Below, piece after piece: positions 1 through 11,538 of a stretch of DNA of 64,000 nt. Numbering within the stretch: position 1 is the stretch's first letter; every line of letters starts with the position of its first letter. The translations under genes and the position numbers were made by a program. The DNA comes from Calycina herbarum (lineage: Eukaryota; Ascomycota; Leotiomycetes; Helotiales; Pezizellaceae), in assembly GCA_001414485.1 (NCBI GenBank), contig LLEY01000009.1:248001-312000 (forward strand), given 5' to 3'. The notes beneath the pieces are model-generated. The model worked only from the letters and a program-made list of their open reading frames with translations. It ran no database searches and was not told the origin of the DNA.

Positions 1-3000
1 ACCTTTAAAGAAGGGAATAAATAGATATATATAGAAAAATAGAAACCTAATTTTTGAAGCTTATATTCTATCTAAGGAATTAACTCTATAGTCTTAACTA
101 CTTATACGATATTATAGAATAAATAGGACTAAATAATTATAGTTAGCCTAGTTACTAGAAGAGAAACTGTTAAATTTAAGAAACTAGAACTAGAATATAT
201 AGTACTAAATAACTACCTAGAAGAAGAAGACTTATAGATAGTTACTAATTTAAAAGATAATACTACTAAATAGAAATAGTATTATCTAGAGAGTTTTAAT
301 AAGTATAATAGATATCTAAAGTTAGATATTACTACCTATCTACCTAGCTAAGATTATAAATTAGAAATTAATAAAAAGTATTAGATATTAAAAGTAGAAA
401 AAGAGATAGTGATATTGTTTAAAGAATTAGATAATTAGTAAATATTTAAGATTATTTAAGTAAACCTCTAGTCTACTCTAATCTAGGAATTTTACTAACT
501 AATAGAAGGTAAGCGTTAGGTCGTTGAAATCTTATATAGAGAAACTATTAAGTAGGTTTATTATAAACTATAAGCTATATTAGACTAGTTAATAGAGAAA
601 TACTTTATTAGAACTCTTCTAGAATCTAAGAGAACCGTAGAAGATAGTCTAATATATAAAGTGGTTTTTTCTAATAATAAAAAAGTAATATTCTTTCTAA
701 GCTCTTTAAAAGAAGATAATAGCGAAAGAAAATTCGAGGTTTATTATATTAAACTAGAAATTTATACTACTACTAGAGAAAATCAACTTATAGTAATCGT
801 AAAGATAAAAGGAAAGAAACTCTAAGTTATAATTAACTCTAGAGTAATAGGTAATTTCCTTTCTCTAATAGCTCTAGAGAGGCTAAACGTTCTAATTAAA
901 AGTATAAAGCTATACTACCTAGAGGTAGTTAATAGAATAGACGTTACTTACTAAGATAGAATTATTAATTAGTAAACTATTATAATAAAAGTTAATATTA
1001 AAGAATATTACTTAGATATATAATTTAATATTATTAAAATAGAGAGTAAGGAAATAATACTTAGTATATTATAGATTTAAGAATATAATTTAGATATTAA
1101 CTAGAAGGCTTAGATAATAACCTTTAGTTAATATAATTATATAGGTTTATAATTATAACTATAAGACTAGAACGAGGTTAGCGCTACCTCTTCTAATACG
1201 CTAGAATACCTAGCCTAGGGTTCTCTATAGATTAGTAGGATAGCTAATAACGAAATACCTATATAGTATAGAGAATTTAAGGCTTTGTTTAAAAACCTAG
1301 AAGACTTATAAGCCTTACTAGAACATCGCTTATAGGATTATAAGATTAAGATAAAAGAGGGTTATTATCTTTTAAAATAGAAGCTTTAGTTATATAACTA
1401 GAAAAGTCTTTAAAGAATAGAGAGTTATATAAAGGAAGGTATTAAGAAAGGTTATATTAGAAAATCCAAGTTACTAATTATCTTAAATATACTTATTATT
1501 AAAAAGAAGAATAACCTAGATAGAAGAGTATATATTAATTACTAAGAAGTAAATTATACTATAGTTAAGAACGCGTATCTACTACTAGCTAGCTAATACT
1601 TATAAGACAAGTTAAATAAAGTAGTATAGTTTACGAAACTAGATTAATAGAACGCTTATAAACTTATATAAATAAAAGTTAGAGATAAATAGATCTTCTA
1701 GTAGTAATAGTAATCTATTATCTAGATAATATTCTAATCTTCTTAGAAAAAGAAGAAGAATATAAAAGATATATAAGAGAAGTTCTATATTAACTACTTA
1801 AGATAGATTCCTATCTTAAACTTTTAAAATATAAGTTTAGAGTAACTTAGATACTTTTTCTAGAATAGCTATTTAGCTTAGGAAAAATAGAAATAGATCT
1901 AGTAAAGATCTAAGATATCCTAAACTAGAAATTACTAGAGAATATAAAAGATATATAGTTCTTTCTTAGATTTATAAACTTCTACTATCTATTTATCTAA
2001 GATTATATAAAGATTACTAAACTAATATTAGTACTAGTTAAGAAAGCTATTAAGTTTATTTAGAGTAAATAAGCTAAGAACGCTTTTTAAAGAATTAAAG
2101 TAAGATTTATAGAAAAACTTATTTTATATAACTTTAATATAGATAAACCTAGTATAGTAGAAATAGACGTCTTAGATATAGTAGTAGGTATAATCTACTT
2201 ATAACTAAATAATAAAGAGAAACTTATATTTATTATATACTACTTAAAAATATTTAATCTAATATAGTAAAACTATAGTATATTTAATAAAGAATTACTT
2301 ACTATAGTACTAACTTTAGAATACTAGAGGATATATCTTTAAGAAGCGAAGTATCTAGTTATAGTCTTATTAGACTATAAGAATTTAAGAATATTTATAA
2401 AAATAAAAGAACTTATAACTAAATAACTAGTAAGATAGTTTAAAATATTATTAGAATTTAATATTATTATATACTATATAAGTAGAATATTAAACACTTA
2501 AGTAGATACTCTTAGCTAGAAACCTAGTTATAAAGAAAACAAAGAATATAAGAAGATTATAATCTTAAAAACTCTTAAGAATAGAGATCTTATATCTATA
2601 TTTTATAAAGTTACTACTATAATAGAGTAACTCTAAGAACCTTAGTATAATAAAATTAAGAAAGTATTTAGCCTAAGTAACTAAGAAATTCTACTAGATA
2701 TAAGAAGCAGAGAGATAAAGAATAGACTCGTCTCTTATAATAACAAAGTCTTTATTCTAGATAGTATTATAAAGGAATTTGTTAAGAAGTAATATAAGTT
2801 ACTAATATATAGATATTAGAGAATTCGAAGAACTCTTTAGTATATAAAACAGAACTACTATATTAATAGATTATTAATAGTAGTTAAGAAAGTAATAGTA
2901 GAGTATAATACCTATACTAAGAATAAGACTTCCTACTATATACCTTATAAATAAATAAATACTACTCTAATACTATAAATACATTAGAAATCAATATCTT

Positions 3001-3949
3001 AGAATTTTATTATTAAGCTACTAAAATCTAAAGATTTAATAATAGAAGTTAAATATAATTTAATCTTAGTTATTATAGAACGACTTATAAAATATATAAT
3101 TTTAGTACTATATATAGAGTTAAGTATAACTAAGGAATTAGTATTCGTATTTCTTAAAGAAGTAGTCTTAAGATATAGATTACTAGAAGAAATACTCTCT
3201 AATAGAGATAAACTCTTTATCTCTAAATTTTAGATCGCTTTTATAAAACGATTAGATATAAAAAAGAAGCTATTAACAGCTTTTTACTCTTAGATAAATA
3301 GAGGAAATAAATATATAAATTAAGTAGTTAAGATATATCTTTATTATTATATAAACTACTAGTAAAACAACTAGGTAGAACTACTGTCTTTAGTATAGTT
3401 TATCTATAATAGTTTAGTAATAGAAATAATACTAGTTATACTATTCTATACTAACTTTAGATATAAATTAGTAGTATATTAAGAACTGTTATCTACGACT
3501 ATTAATAATCAGCTTACTTATATTTCGGTCTTAAAAATCAAGAGGTTATATAAAGAACTAGTAGAAGACTTATAGTTTATAGTAGAAAGAAATACGTACT
3601 ACTATAACAAACGACGTAGTTAGAAGCTAATACTAAAAGAGAGAGATAAAGTCTACTTAGTATAGAAGAATATTAATATAAAAAGACTAAGTAATAAACT
3701 AGATTATAAAAAACTGAGACTATTTAAAATTAAATAAGTTAGAAGACTTTTAAATTATAAATTAGTATTATTATAAATAATAAATATCTATCTAGTATTC
3801 TATATATCTCTACTTAAACTAGTACTACTAGAAGCTCTACTAGCTCTACTTATAGAAATTTAACTAGTAAACCTAAACGCTAAATATAAAGTTAAAAGGA
3901 TTCTTAACTATAGACTTATTAGAAGACAAATTAAATACTTAATTAAATA

Positions 3950-3998
3950 ACGTAGTATACTACCGAGTCGCGTACTCTACCGAGTCGCGTACTTTTCT
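3950..3998. repeat. Left 49-bp TIR of the Fot1-like element
   Basis: It begins ACGTAGTATACTACCGAG and contains an internal 17-bp-period duplication of the TACCGAGTCGCGTAC unit. It pairs with 6231-6279 with two mismatches, both transitions of the RIP type. Confidence 0.93.
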
Positions 3999-4974
3999 TA
4001 ACTCTATTACTTATAAATTTTAACACGCGTTTTCTTAATAACTACTAATAGAATTCTAAACTAAAGAAGCACGAATTATCTTAGCTATCGAAGCTATTTA
4101 AACATCTAAAAAAATTAGTTATTATAAAGCTATAAAACTCTATAATATCTCTGAAACTATATTATACGATAGAATAGCTAGTCGAACCTCTTGTTATAAA
4201 ACTAAGACTAATTATTATAAGTTAACTAAAGTAGAGAAGAAGGTGATTATTTAATATATACTAAATCTAGATATAAGAGGATTTATACCCCGGCTAGGTA
4301 GTGTTAAAGATATAGTAAATTATATACTCGAGTTACGTAGAGAATAACGCGTTAGAAAGAACTAGGTATAACGATTTATATAATAACTTCTAGAGTTAAA
4401 GACGCGTTTTAATCGCGTTTACGACTTTTAAAGAGCTTTATACGAAGATTCTAAGCTAATTAGCACGTAGTTTCAACTAGTAGAGAATATATAAGCGAAA
4501 TATAGAATTTAAGACTACGATTTCTATAACTTTAATAAGACTAGCTTTATAATAGGTATTATCTATACTAGAATAGTTATTATATACGTCGATCGACGTA
4601 GTAGAGATAAGGCTGTTTAGCTAGGTAATCGGGAATAAGCTATAGTAATTATCTATATTAATAGAGAGGGTTTAAGTATCTCTCTATTTTTAGTAGTTTA
4701 AGAGAAAAATCACCTTACTAGTTAGTATACTAAGAGTAGTCTTTCTTATAACTAGGTTATTAAACTAATAAGTAATAGATAGACTAATAATAAGACAGGT
4801 CTAGAATAGCTTAAATACTTTAATAAATATACTTAGAGTTAAGTAAAAGAGCTATATTAGATATTAGTTCTAGATAGATATAAGAGCTATAAATCAGCTG
4901 TATTCTAGGAATATTATAAAGCTAATAATATTATTACTCTCTATCTACCTTCTTATTTATCTTATCTAACCTAG

Positions 4975-5437
4975 TATAACGAAACTCAAACGAACTAAAC
5001 AAAGATAACTAAGTCTCGAAGGTTAGTATATAGATAAGAAGTATAAATACGCCGGGTTATTTACTTAGAAGTGAACTTATTACTTATATTAAAGATATTA
5101 AATAAGATAATAAGATTAATAACTAAAGTTAAGTACGAAGCTTCTATCTAATAGCAGACGTGCTAGTCTTATATAGAACCTTCTGTTTATGTTTAGAGTC
5201 CTGCTTAGTAGGAGTTCTAAAGATAGAGTCCGACTCTATTTCTAAGGCTTTTTAAAACTAGACTCTATTACCTAACTGCTTCTAACCGAGTTACGTAATA
5301 TAACTATAATAAGATCCTAGGATTATATATCTTACTATATTCAATCCTTTCTTCCTTTCAGAGTTATAATAGTACTCGTCCTATTAGAGCGTCGCCTAGA
5401 CTTCACTTCGTCACGTGCTGGCACGTGATTCGTAACA
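4975..5437 (+). mobile_element. Solo LTR (463 bp) nested in the Fot1 transposase
   Basis: It starts TATAACGAAAC (presumably TGTAACG before RIP) and ends CGTAACA, the TG...CA pattern of LTRs. It is flanked by a perfect 5-bp duplication CCTAG (4970-4974 and 5438-5442). Removing it and one duplication rejoins the transposase in frame: SYLT, then a TAG for Gln, then the LLDIRCFSILKR segment. No internal retroelement domains lie between its ends, so it is a solo LTR. Its last 50 bp still hold CpA and TpG dinucleotides that the surrounding DNA has lost. Confidence 0.9.
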
Positions 5438-6230
5438 CCTAGCTACTCGATATTAGGTGTTTTAGTATTCTTAAACGTATATATAAGCGTTAAATTAAGA
5501 CCTTTATCAAGGCTTATATAAACTATATTACTAAGGTCGAGTTCTTTCTAGCTTTCTACGTAGCTTATAACTAGTTAATAATAATCTAAAACGCTAAAGC
5601 TAGGTTCTATAGAGCTGGTCTAGTACCTCTAGAACCCTAGACTATTATCTTAAAGTTCGATGTTAAGTTATAAACTCCTATATCTACTAGATCTCTCTCT
5701 ACTAATACTATCTCTTAGGTCTTCTAAATACTTTATAACTCTACTAAAGCTCTTTCGTAATCAACTCTTATTAAGGATCGTATTACTTATTACTAACGAA
5801 GCTCGCTAATATCTATTTTCTAGATAATTAGTTTATTAGTAAAAGGTATAGAGCGATTAGTCTATAAGGTAACTTCTCTTATTAGCCGAAGTCTATATAC
5901 TTCGAGTAGTAAATAAAGCTCTTAGCAAACGCTATAGAGCTAAAAAGACTTGTATCTAAGAAGGAGATATACTTACTATAGAGAATACATAGGATAGATT
6001 AGCTTAGAAAGGTATAAAGAAGCAGGTTTAACATAATAAGCGCTCTAGAGAGAGTAGAGAATATAAAGAATAATTAACTTAATAACGTTATAGTACTTAT
6101 AGAAAAACTAGTTATAATACGCGAACTTGTTAAGAGGTTATAGATATATCTAGTTTATCTGATTTCGAGTAGTTTTAGTAAATTTAATCTATTATAGTAG
6201 TTTTATTATATTTCAAAGTAGTAGAGTAGT

Positions 6231-6279
6231 AGAAAAGTACGTAACTCGGTAGAGTACGCGACTCGGTAGTATACTACGT
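6231..6279. repeat. Right 49-bp TIR of the Fot1-like element
   Basis: Reverse complement of 3950-3998 with two transition differences (CG to TA in one internal repeat unit). It is followed by the TA target duplication and then by the rest of the gypsy chromodomain. Confidence 0.93.
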
Positions 6280-6430
6280 TAGTTAGATTATCTATATTTA
6301 AAAAACACTTAAGAGCTAAAAAGTAATCTTAACTAGTACTTAGTAGAACTTTAGGAATTCTACTAGCGAAACCTAGAGTTATCTATATCTTATAATTAGA
6401 AGAGAAAGTCTTAAGAAAAGCTAAATTAAG

Positions 6431-7018
6431 AGATAGCTTAGTAACAAAAGCAGAGTTACTAGAGAAAGAAGGAGCTACTAGCTAGGTAATCTCTATCTCT
6501 CTCTACTTTTTCTCTTTCTCTACTCTTTCTTTCTCTTTAGCTTTATTAAGCTTTTATAAGTTAGTAAGACTACGACAGAGTATCTCTTACTTCTACTTAA
6601 TAAGAAAGCGGAGGATCTTCTATATAGCTTCTTTCTAAACCTTATAAGCTATCTCCTTCTTCTATTATAACCGTCGCTTCTAAGTATTAAGAGATTCCTA
6701 CTTAAAAAGTAAAGATATTCGGTTCTACTTCTTAATATTATAAGACTTACCTTTCCTAGTATATTCAGAGCACTTAGAACTACTAGTAATACCGACGTAT
6801 TAGCAACTGGTTTTTATATTAATATAACAAGTATAGAGAATTATTTCACGTTCTATATATTCGATATAAAGAGTATTAAGAGTTCTATAATATTTAAGTC
6901 TATTTTTTAAAAGAGATATTAATAATATAATAGAAGTAAGAGAGGCCGCTAGCCTCTTAATAATATATTCTTAGGTTATACTTAAGCGTAAGAACACGCT
7001 AGTCTAAGAAGAGAATAG
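6431..7018. other. RIP-degenerated DNA, unassigned
   Basis: AT-rich and TpA-rich with no open frame. Read on the minus strand with RIP stops ignored, it suggests a low-complexity Arg/Glu-rich protein segment and a short Cys-containing stretch near 6760-6830. That would fit a transposon-associated protein, but I cannot name it. Confidence 0.4.
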
Positions 7019-7481
7019 TATTACGAATCATAGTTACGTAGTAAGTAGTCTAGATAGCGCTCTAATAAGATAAGATATAATATCTAGAGAATAGAAGATA
7101 ATATAAGAGGAAATTAGTAATATAGAAAGTATTTAAGAGTTTTAGAATCTTACTATTATAAGATATTAGAAGTATATATAGTTATATAACGTGATCGTCT
7201 ATATCGCTCTAATTACTCTAATCGTAAGCGATATAAGTAATATAAGTAATATAAGTAATATACTTAGAGAACAAAGGTTCTATATAAGACTAGTACGTCT
7301 ACTATTAGATAGAAGCTTCGTACTTAACTTTAGTTATTAATCTTATTATCTTATTTAATATCTTTAATATAAGTAATAAGTTCACTTCTAAGTAAACAAC
7401 CTAGCGTATCTATACTTCTTACTTATATACTAACTAGCGATACTTAGTTACCTTTGTTTAGTTTATTCAAGTTTCGTTATA
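7019..7481 (-). mobile_element. Second copy of the 463-bp LTR, inverted
   Basis: On the minus strand it starts TATAACGAAAC, as the LTR at 4975 does, and ends CGTAATA. It is alignable along its length and is exactly the same length, 463 bp. The flanking pentamers (AATAG at 7014-7018, TTTAG at 7482-7486) are not a clean duplication. A three-unit ATATAAGTA tandem lies at about 7221-7259. Confidence 0.8.
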
Positions 7482-7701
7482 TTTAGCTAGCTATTCTATC
7501 TCTAAGTATAGTTCTAGAGACTCTATATAGTTTTACTATAGTCCGAGTATTTATTATCTTAGATAAACGAATAGCTTTAATAGCTAGAATAATTTAAGCT
7601 TCTTTAGTTTAAACTTCTATTTATAGTAGTTAAGAAAACGTGTATTAAAGTTAGTAGAGTAGAATATAGAGAAAAGTAGACGACTCGATAATAAACTACG
7701 T
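7482..7701 (-). mobile_element. 5' fragment of a second Fot1-like element, inverted
   Basis: From 7701 leftward the minus strand repeats the left end of the Fot1 element. A shortened TIR has lost one of the two internal repeat units, and TA follows at 7702-7703. After it come the same leader and the helix-turn-helix segment, ending at the DRIAS position. There it meets the inverted LTR. The DDE part is not seen on the other side of that LTR, so the copy is truncated. Confidence 0.75.
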
Positions 7702-7703
7702 TA

Positions 7704-8340
7704 TAGTAATTATCTATTTATTATTCTTTTTAAATTAATTATATTAGAATAAATTATAATAAATCGAAAGATCTTTTTTTATATAGTTTTAAGTTATAAT
7801 ACTAAAGTTATTACTTGTTAATTATAATTTAAATAGTTAATCTAGTAATACTTTAAGATTTAAATAAGATTTATATAATATAATATATAAGTAAGTAGAT
7901 TATATAAGAACTAGTAAAAGAAACTTAACTAATATAAAAGATTAGAACTTATAAGTAATATACTATATTATTATTATATATCTATAGTATTAACTTTATC
8001 TTCTCTTTATCTATTAAATCTCTTAATTATAAAATATTACTAATAAAAGAATTATTTATTTTAAAAAGTCTCAGATAAAACTTAGTAGAAGTCTAATTAA
8101 AAAGATATAAAAATCTTATTATTATATAAGTATATAAACTTATAAGTTATATCTATCTACGTAACTAGAAGGCTAGTAGTACGCTAGTAAGTATAAATAG
8201 TTATACTTCGTATATCTAAAATAGTTATAGATAATATAATATACGTATATATAACTATATAGATTTATAACTAAGTTATACTAATAATATTAGATTACTC
8301 TATACTTATTATTAGTAGCTTAGTATTAGAACTTCTATAT
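7704..8340. other. RIP-degenerated DNA, unassigned
   Basis: Strongly AT-rich DNA with almost no CpA/TpG and no recognisable domain or repeat end. It finishes at a sharp composition boundary near 8340. Confidence 0.5.
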
Positions 8341-10174
8341 AGACTTGCGAGCACTTATATTCTATAAATAGTAAGGCAGACAGAGCGTACCGTCATTCGC
8401 TCCTTACTACCTCTTTTAACATGATACATTACACGCCTTCTCAAGCCTTGCACATCTCTCTCCTTTCGCTAATAGAGGGCTCTTTTTCGTCGAAAACATT
8501 AACATCGTTGGTTGCAGTCAATATTACATTACTATTGCGGTCATCAAGGCTTGCGGATGGTGGTTGCCTAGTAACCGCCGGGAAGCACAGTGGGCGGTTT
8601 GCGTTATAACCGTGACCGCTCCTATCGCCATCGCGTGTCCTCTCTCGAAACAACATCCAGATCATCTCCCTCTGAGCGCGATCTCAGACCTCTCACAGCG
8701 CATAACCTTTCCACGCCTCCTTCCTTTTCAAGTGCTCTGTTCTCTTCAACACACAGGTCGCCCGGCCTATCGGATTGGAATTGAGCAACGTCGAAGCGAC
8801 CAACGCAGGCCGAGTGACCGTTGTCAACCACTGTCATTGGTCCTTCGGCGGACAACCGTACGCTGAGGAAGACGCCGTACAGCGCCCTGCGCTATGCCAC
8901 ACCGGGCGCGGAGGTGAACTTGTTCACAATGATAATCACACTTGCGAGGCGACATTGTTGGACTGGTTATACCACCCGTAACTCTGACGGCTCCATCTCC
9001 GCTCCGTTCCGTGACCAATACTGCGCAGACTGCCGACGAGGCAAATTCATATGTGCCATTCCCCGTCCTTTCTGGTCCAGCCTCGAGTGATATCAGCTTT
9101 TGCGTGTCAAGCTATGAAGTGTCAACGCATATCGACTGCCAGGTATTATAAACCTCTTACGAGTGCTGTGGCTTCCCCCTCAGGCTCGCGATCATCCGTG
9201 ATAGTTGTGACATCCTTTTTCGTCTCTAATGCAGCACCCCCTGATGGCTTCCGCCACGCAGTCATAGAAAGCAATACCGAAATACGACACTGGTTTTCAA
9301 ATATAAAGTGCCCTTCAAACCTTTCGGTATGTAACGACTAATCAATAATCTTGCTTTGGTTATTGAGCAAACACTACCATTGGCTCCTGTGACAACAAAT
9401 TCGCAACGTTGTTATACACGAAGGAAGCGGGTGTAGGAGAAGGCTGTGGCCTTTCTTGTATATTGTTGATATCCGAAAACCCAATAAATACTGAGCAAGA
9501 GCCATCATCGGCTTGGCTTCATGTCTCAATCATTCGAGATACGCTTTGGCAGACGAGAAGGATCATTGAAACTGGTGCCTTCATTCTCGCATTTCTCCTG
9601 TCAATGGAGCCAGCCTCTGCAGTCCGTGGCCAAATAGATAATGATATCATCCCCGTGATCAGCCAGTGGAATGATAGATGCCTATACTCGTTTTCGTTCT
9701 CAACTGTGAAGAGATTGCAGGATCGTCTCCTCTAGTGAGAAGGAATGATCAAATAAAAAGTCAACGTATATTTTTGATACTAGGATTGAATTGAGCTGAG
9801 TAACGTCAAAATCATGGCCGCTCTACCCTCCTGAGCTCACCAGGGTTACTTGTGAATAGAACATGTGCGTTTCGCCCTGTTGAGTTGGTTTCAAGTCAAT
9901 AGTCAAAGTGAGCTACACTCAAAGTCTTGTTATCCATATCAATTGTTATATCATCGTTTCTATAGGTAGGTCCTACATGTAACCTTGCCATATAAACCCA
10001 GAAAATCATCGAATAGTCCAAATGCAACCAGAAATTGTATTTTTATCAGTGCCCACCATCATCAGCGAAATTCAAAGCTTGAACAACCACAGAAAAGGAA
10101 AGAAATCACGCATGGGTCATATGATACCTCTCCCCCACCCATACCCCACACTTCATACTTCATCTCTTCTGGCT
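8341..10174. other. Intergenic, no supportable gene
   Basis: Normal base composition begins abruptly here. Short overlapping frames exist in several phases (for example 9409-9735 on the plus strand, 108 codons), but none has a recognisable domain or exon structure. Confidence 0.5.
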
Positions 10175-10558
10175 TCAATTTCTGCCTCCATCAACTCTCA
10201 CAGCAGCGTCGAAGTCGTCTTGTGCATCCGTCGCCTCCACCCTTGCTTGAAGAAGTCCCCGTCGAACCACAAGAAGTTTCCCCTGTTCTTCAGCCACCTT
10301 CTCGATAGCCACCTCCAGTGCTGTCTCAGCCCTTAACGTCCCACCAGAACTGACGAAGATCTCTCCTGCCTTCTCGAACTCAAGCATTGCATCTCTGACT
10401 GCATCCTCGCAGTTTATTACACCTTGTTCGCACCAATGCAGTGTAGTTTGAGCTGCTTTCAAATTTTCTTCGTCCACGGCTCTTGGTTTCGGGGACGGGC
10501 TTACGGCGGGTCCGGAATTTTGAGGATCGTTTCTTGAGGCTCGGTTTTGAGAGAACAT
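10175..10558 (-). CDS. Small helical/coiled-coil protein (unknown function)
   Basis: 127 aa and intronless as modelled. A polar Pro/Ser-rich leader (residues 1-30) precedes a long Ala/Glu-rich helical body, with segments such as AMLEFEKAGE and ALEVAIEKVAEEQGK. There is no signal peptide or membrane segment. It resembles the neighbouring small coiled-coil proteins in size and composition but lacks their clear TPLxxAEAK motif, so membership of that family is uncertain. It is transcribed divergently from the gene at 11224. Confidence 0.55.
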   Translation of the reverse strand: MFSQNRASRNDPQNSGPAVSPSPKPRAVDEENLKAAQTTLHWCEQGVINCEDAVRDAMLEFEKAGEIFVSSGGTLRAETALEVAIEKVAEEQGKLLVVRRGLLQARVEATDAQDDFDAAVRVDGGRN

Positions 10559-11223
10559 GTTTGGATGAAATTGCCTGAATGGAATTCTGAGTTGAGTTGG
10601 AGGTATTTTGATGGAGGCGGTGGGAGATAGGTTCTCGAAGTGACGAGCACGTTTTGGTCTTTGTCGAGGATCGAAGTGAAATAGATGAAGGGACCTGTGT
10701 GGAAGGACGTTGGCAACTGGGGTGACTCTCGAGGGCGCTTTTCCTGGATCTGGAAAGCGATTTGAGTGTTTGAGACTCTGTCTGGGGTTTTGATTTTGGA
10801 ACTCGTAAAAGCGACTTGCTTATTGGGGGATATGCTGTTGCGAAGTTACGTAGCTTCTGCTCGAGTTGAGGTATTGAGAGAGGATTAAGTGCAAGATAGT
10901 GGAAGCTAAAGAACAAGGTTGGGGATATGCGGGGTCGAAGGTTTTACTCCCCTGGCTTCTAAATGCCCAGGGGATGACGGCAACAAGAGCCGCTATTGTG
11001 ACATCGGACAATAGATTCGATTGGCTGACTCATATGTTGCGGCTGTTATGGTGAATAGCTACTTATTCTTATAAAACTACAATGTTAACCGCCAAACCGC
11101 AGTCAACAAGTGTTTGATCTCCAAAGCTAAACCCCCAACAACACAAATACTCACATACCAAAGTACCACAAATCAAGCACCTTCTATTTCACAAACGAAG
11201 CACAACCTAGCGACAAAACAATC
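10559..11223. other. Divergent intergenic region between two coiled-coil genes
   Basis: About 665 bp separating oppositely oriented genes, so it should hold both promoters. Competing minus-strand frames (to 10916) are Ser/Lys-rich and have no domain. I see no distinct operator-like repeat. Confidence 0.4.
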
Positions 11224-11538
11224 ATGTCCCATCAAGACAAACAGGTCACCTTCCTTGAACACATAGACCGAATGGAAGTCACGATCTCACAACTACGCCA
11301 AAACCTCGACGAGATCCTCGCCAGCGCACGAGCTCACTTAGCGGAAGTCCAAAGAGTCAAGAACATGGGCAACCGAGAGCAAAGCGCAAGATCCCACCTC
11401 AAATTCGCACAAAGTATCATGAAGGATGCGGAGATCAAACTTGCGAGAGCACAACAAGAACTTGAACGAGCGATGGTACAACTCGAGGAGGCTGAGAAAG
11501 GAGTCGAGGAATTTGAGAAGGATCGTGAGGAGCAATAA
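11224..11538 (+). CDS. Small coiled-coil protein (unknown function)
   Basis: 104 aa from an ATG preceded by ACAATC. Nearly the whole chain is a charged amphipathic helix, with heptad-like spacing in segments such as ISQLRQNLDEIL and ARAQQELERAMVQLEEAEK. There is no signal peptide or membrane segment. It ends in an acidic KDREEQ tail. It resembles the neighbouring family members in size and predicted fold, but the TPLxxAEAK motif is not evident. Confidence 0.65.
   Translation: MSHQDKQVTFLEHIDRMEVTISQLRQNLDEILASARAHLAEVQRVKNMGNREQSARSHLKFAQSIMKDAEIKLARAQQELERAMVQLEEAEKGVEEFEKDREEQ

Larger units (their letters stand above)
3950..6279 (+). mobile_element. RIP-degenerated Fot1/Pot2 (pogo) DNA transposon inside the gypsy chromodomain
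   Basis: The element is bounded by 49-bp terminal inverted repeats and a TA target duplication (3948-3949 and 6280-6281). Subtracting the nested LTR and its 5-bp duplication leaves 1862 bp, which is the usual size of Fot1/Pot2/Flipper elements. A degenerate transposase reads on the plus strand. A Psq/CENP-B-like helix-turn-helix is at about 4085-4200. The DDE core at about 4500-4970 shows GNRE, NGWTTN-like, LDRYKS-like and LPSYLSYLT segments. The C-terminal part resumes at about 5443 with DIRCFSILKR. Many stops are present, so the element is dead. The family assignment is from remembered pogo/Fot1 conservation. Confidence 0.9.
1..6430 (+). mobile_element. RIP-degenerated Ty3/gypsy retrotransposon (left end outside window)
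   Basis: Reading through RIP-type stops (TAA/TAG where CAA/CAG or TGG would stand) gives the gypsy Pol order on the plus strand. A retropepsin-like DSG-to-NSR site lies near 830-870. RT follows, with FTKLD near 1630 and YLDN (from YLDD) near 1715. RNase H is at about 2130-2520, ending in the VDTLS-type motif. Integrase is at about 2820-3350, with VIIERLIKY and SNRDKLF motifs. A chromodomain starts at about 3890-3947 and resumes at 6282. The 5' LTR and most of gag lie left of the window. The element is interrupted at 3948 by a Fot1-like transposon. It is certainly non-functional because every domain carries many stops. The right limit is approximate; I see no 3' LTR. Confidence 0.88.

Noticed and set aside
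5431..5461. AACACCTA...TAGGTGTT inverted repeat read at first as a hairpin element
   Set aside because: Half of it is the LTR end plus the CCTAG duplication and the other half is transposase; the symmetry is mostly a by-product of the insertion.
9340..9410. Minus-strand VVTGANGS-like dinucleotide-binding motif
   Set aside because: Only about ten residues fit and no Rossmann fold continues on either side; probably chance or an untraceable relic.
9409..9735. 108-codon plus-strand frame with a hydrophobic segment
   Set aside because: No family resemblance and no transcription-related context; could be real but not supportable.
10380..10916. 178-codon Ser/Lys-rich minus-strand frame
   Set aside because: Low-complexity frame overlapping the coiled-coil gene at 10175, without domain or splice logic.
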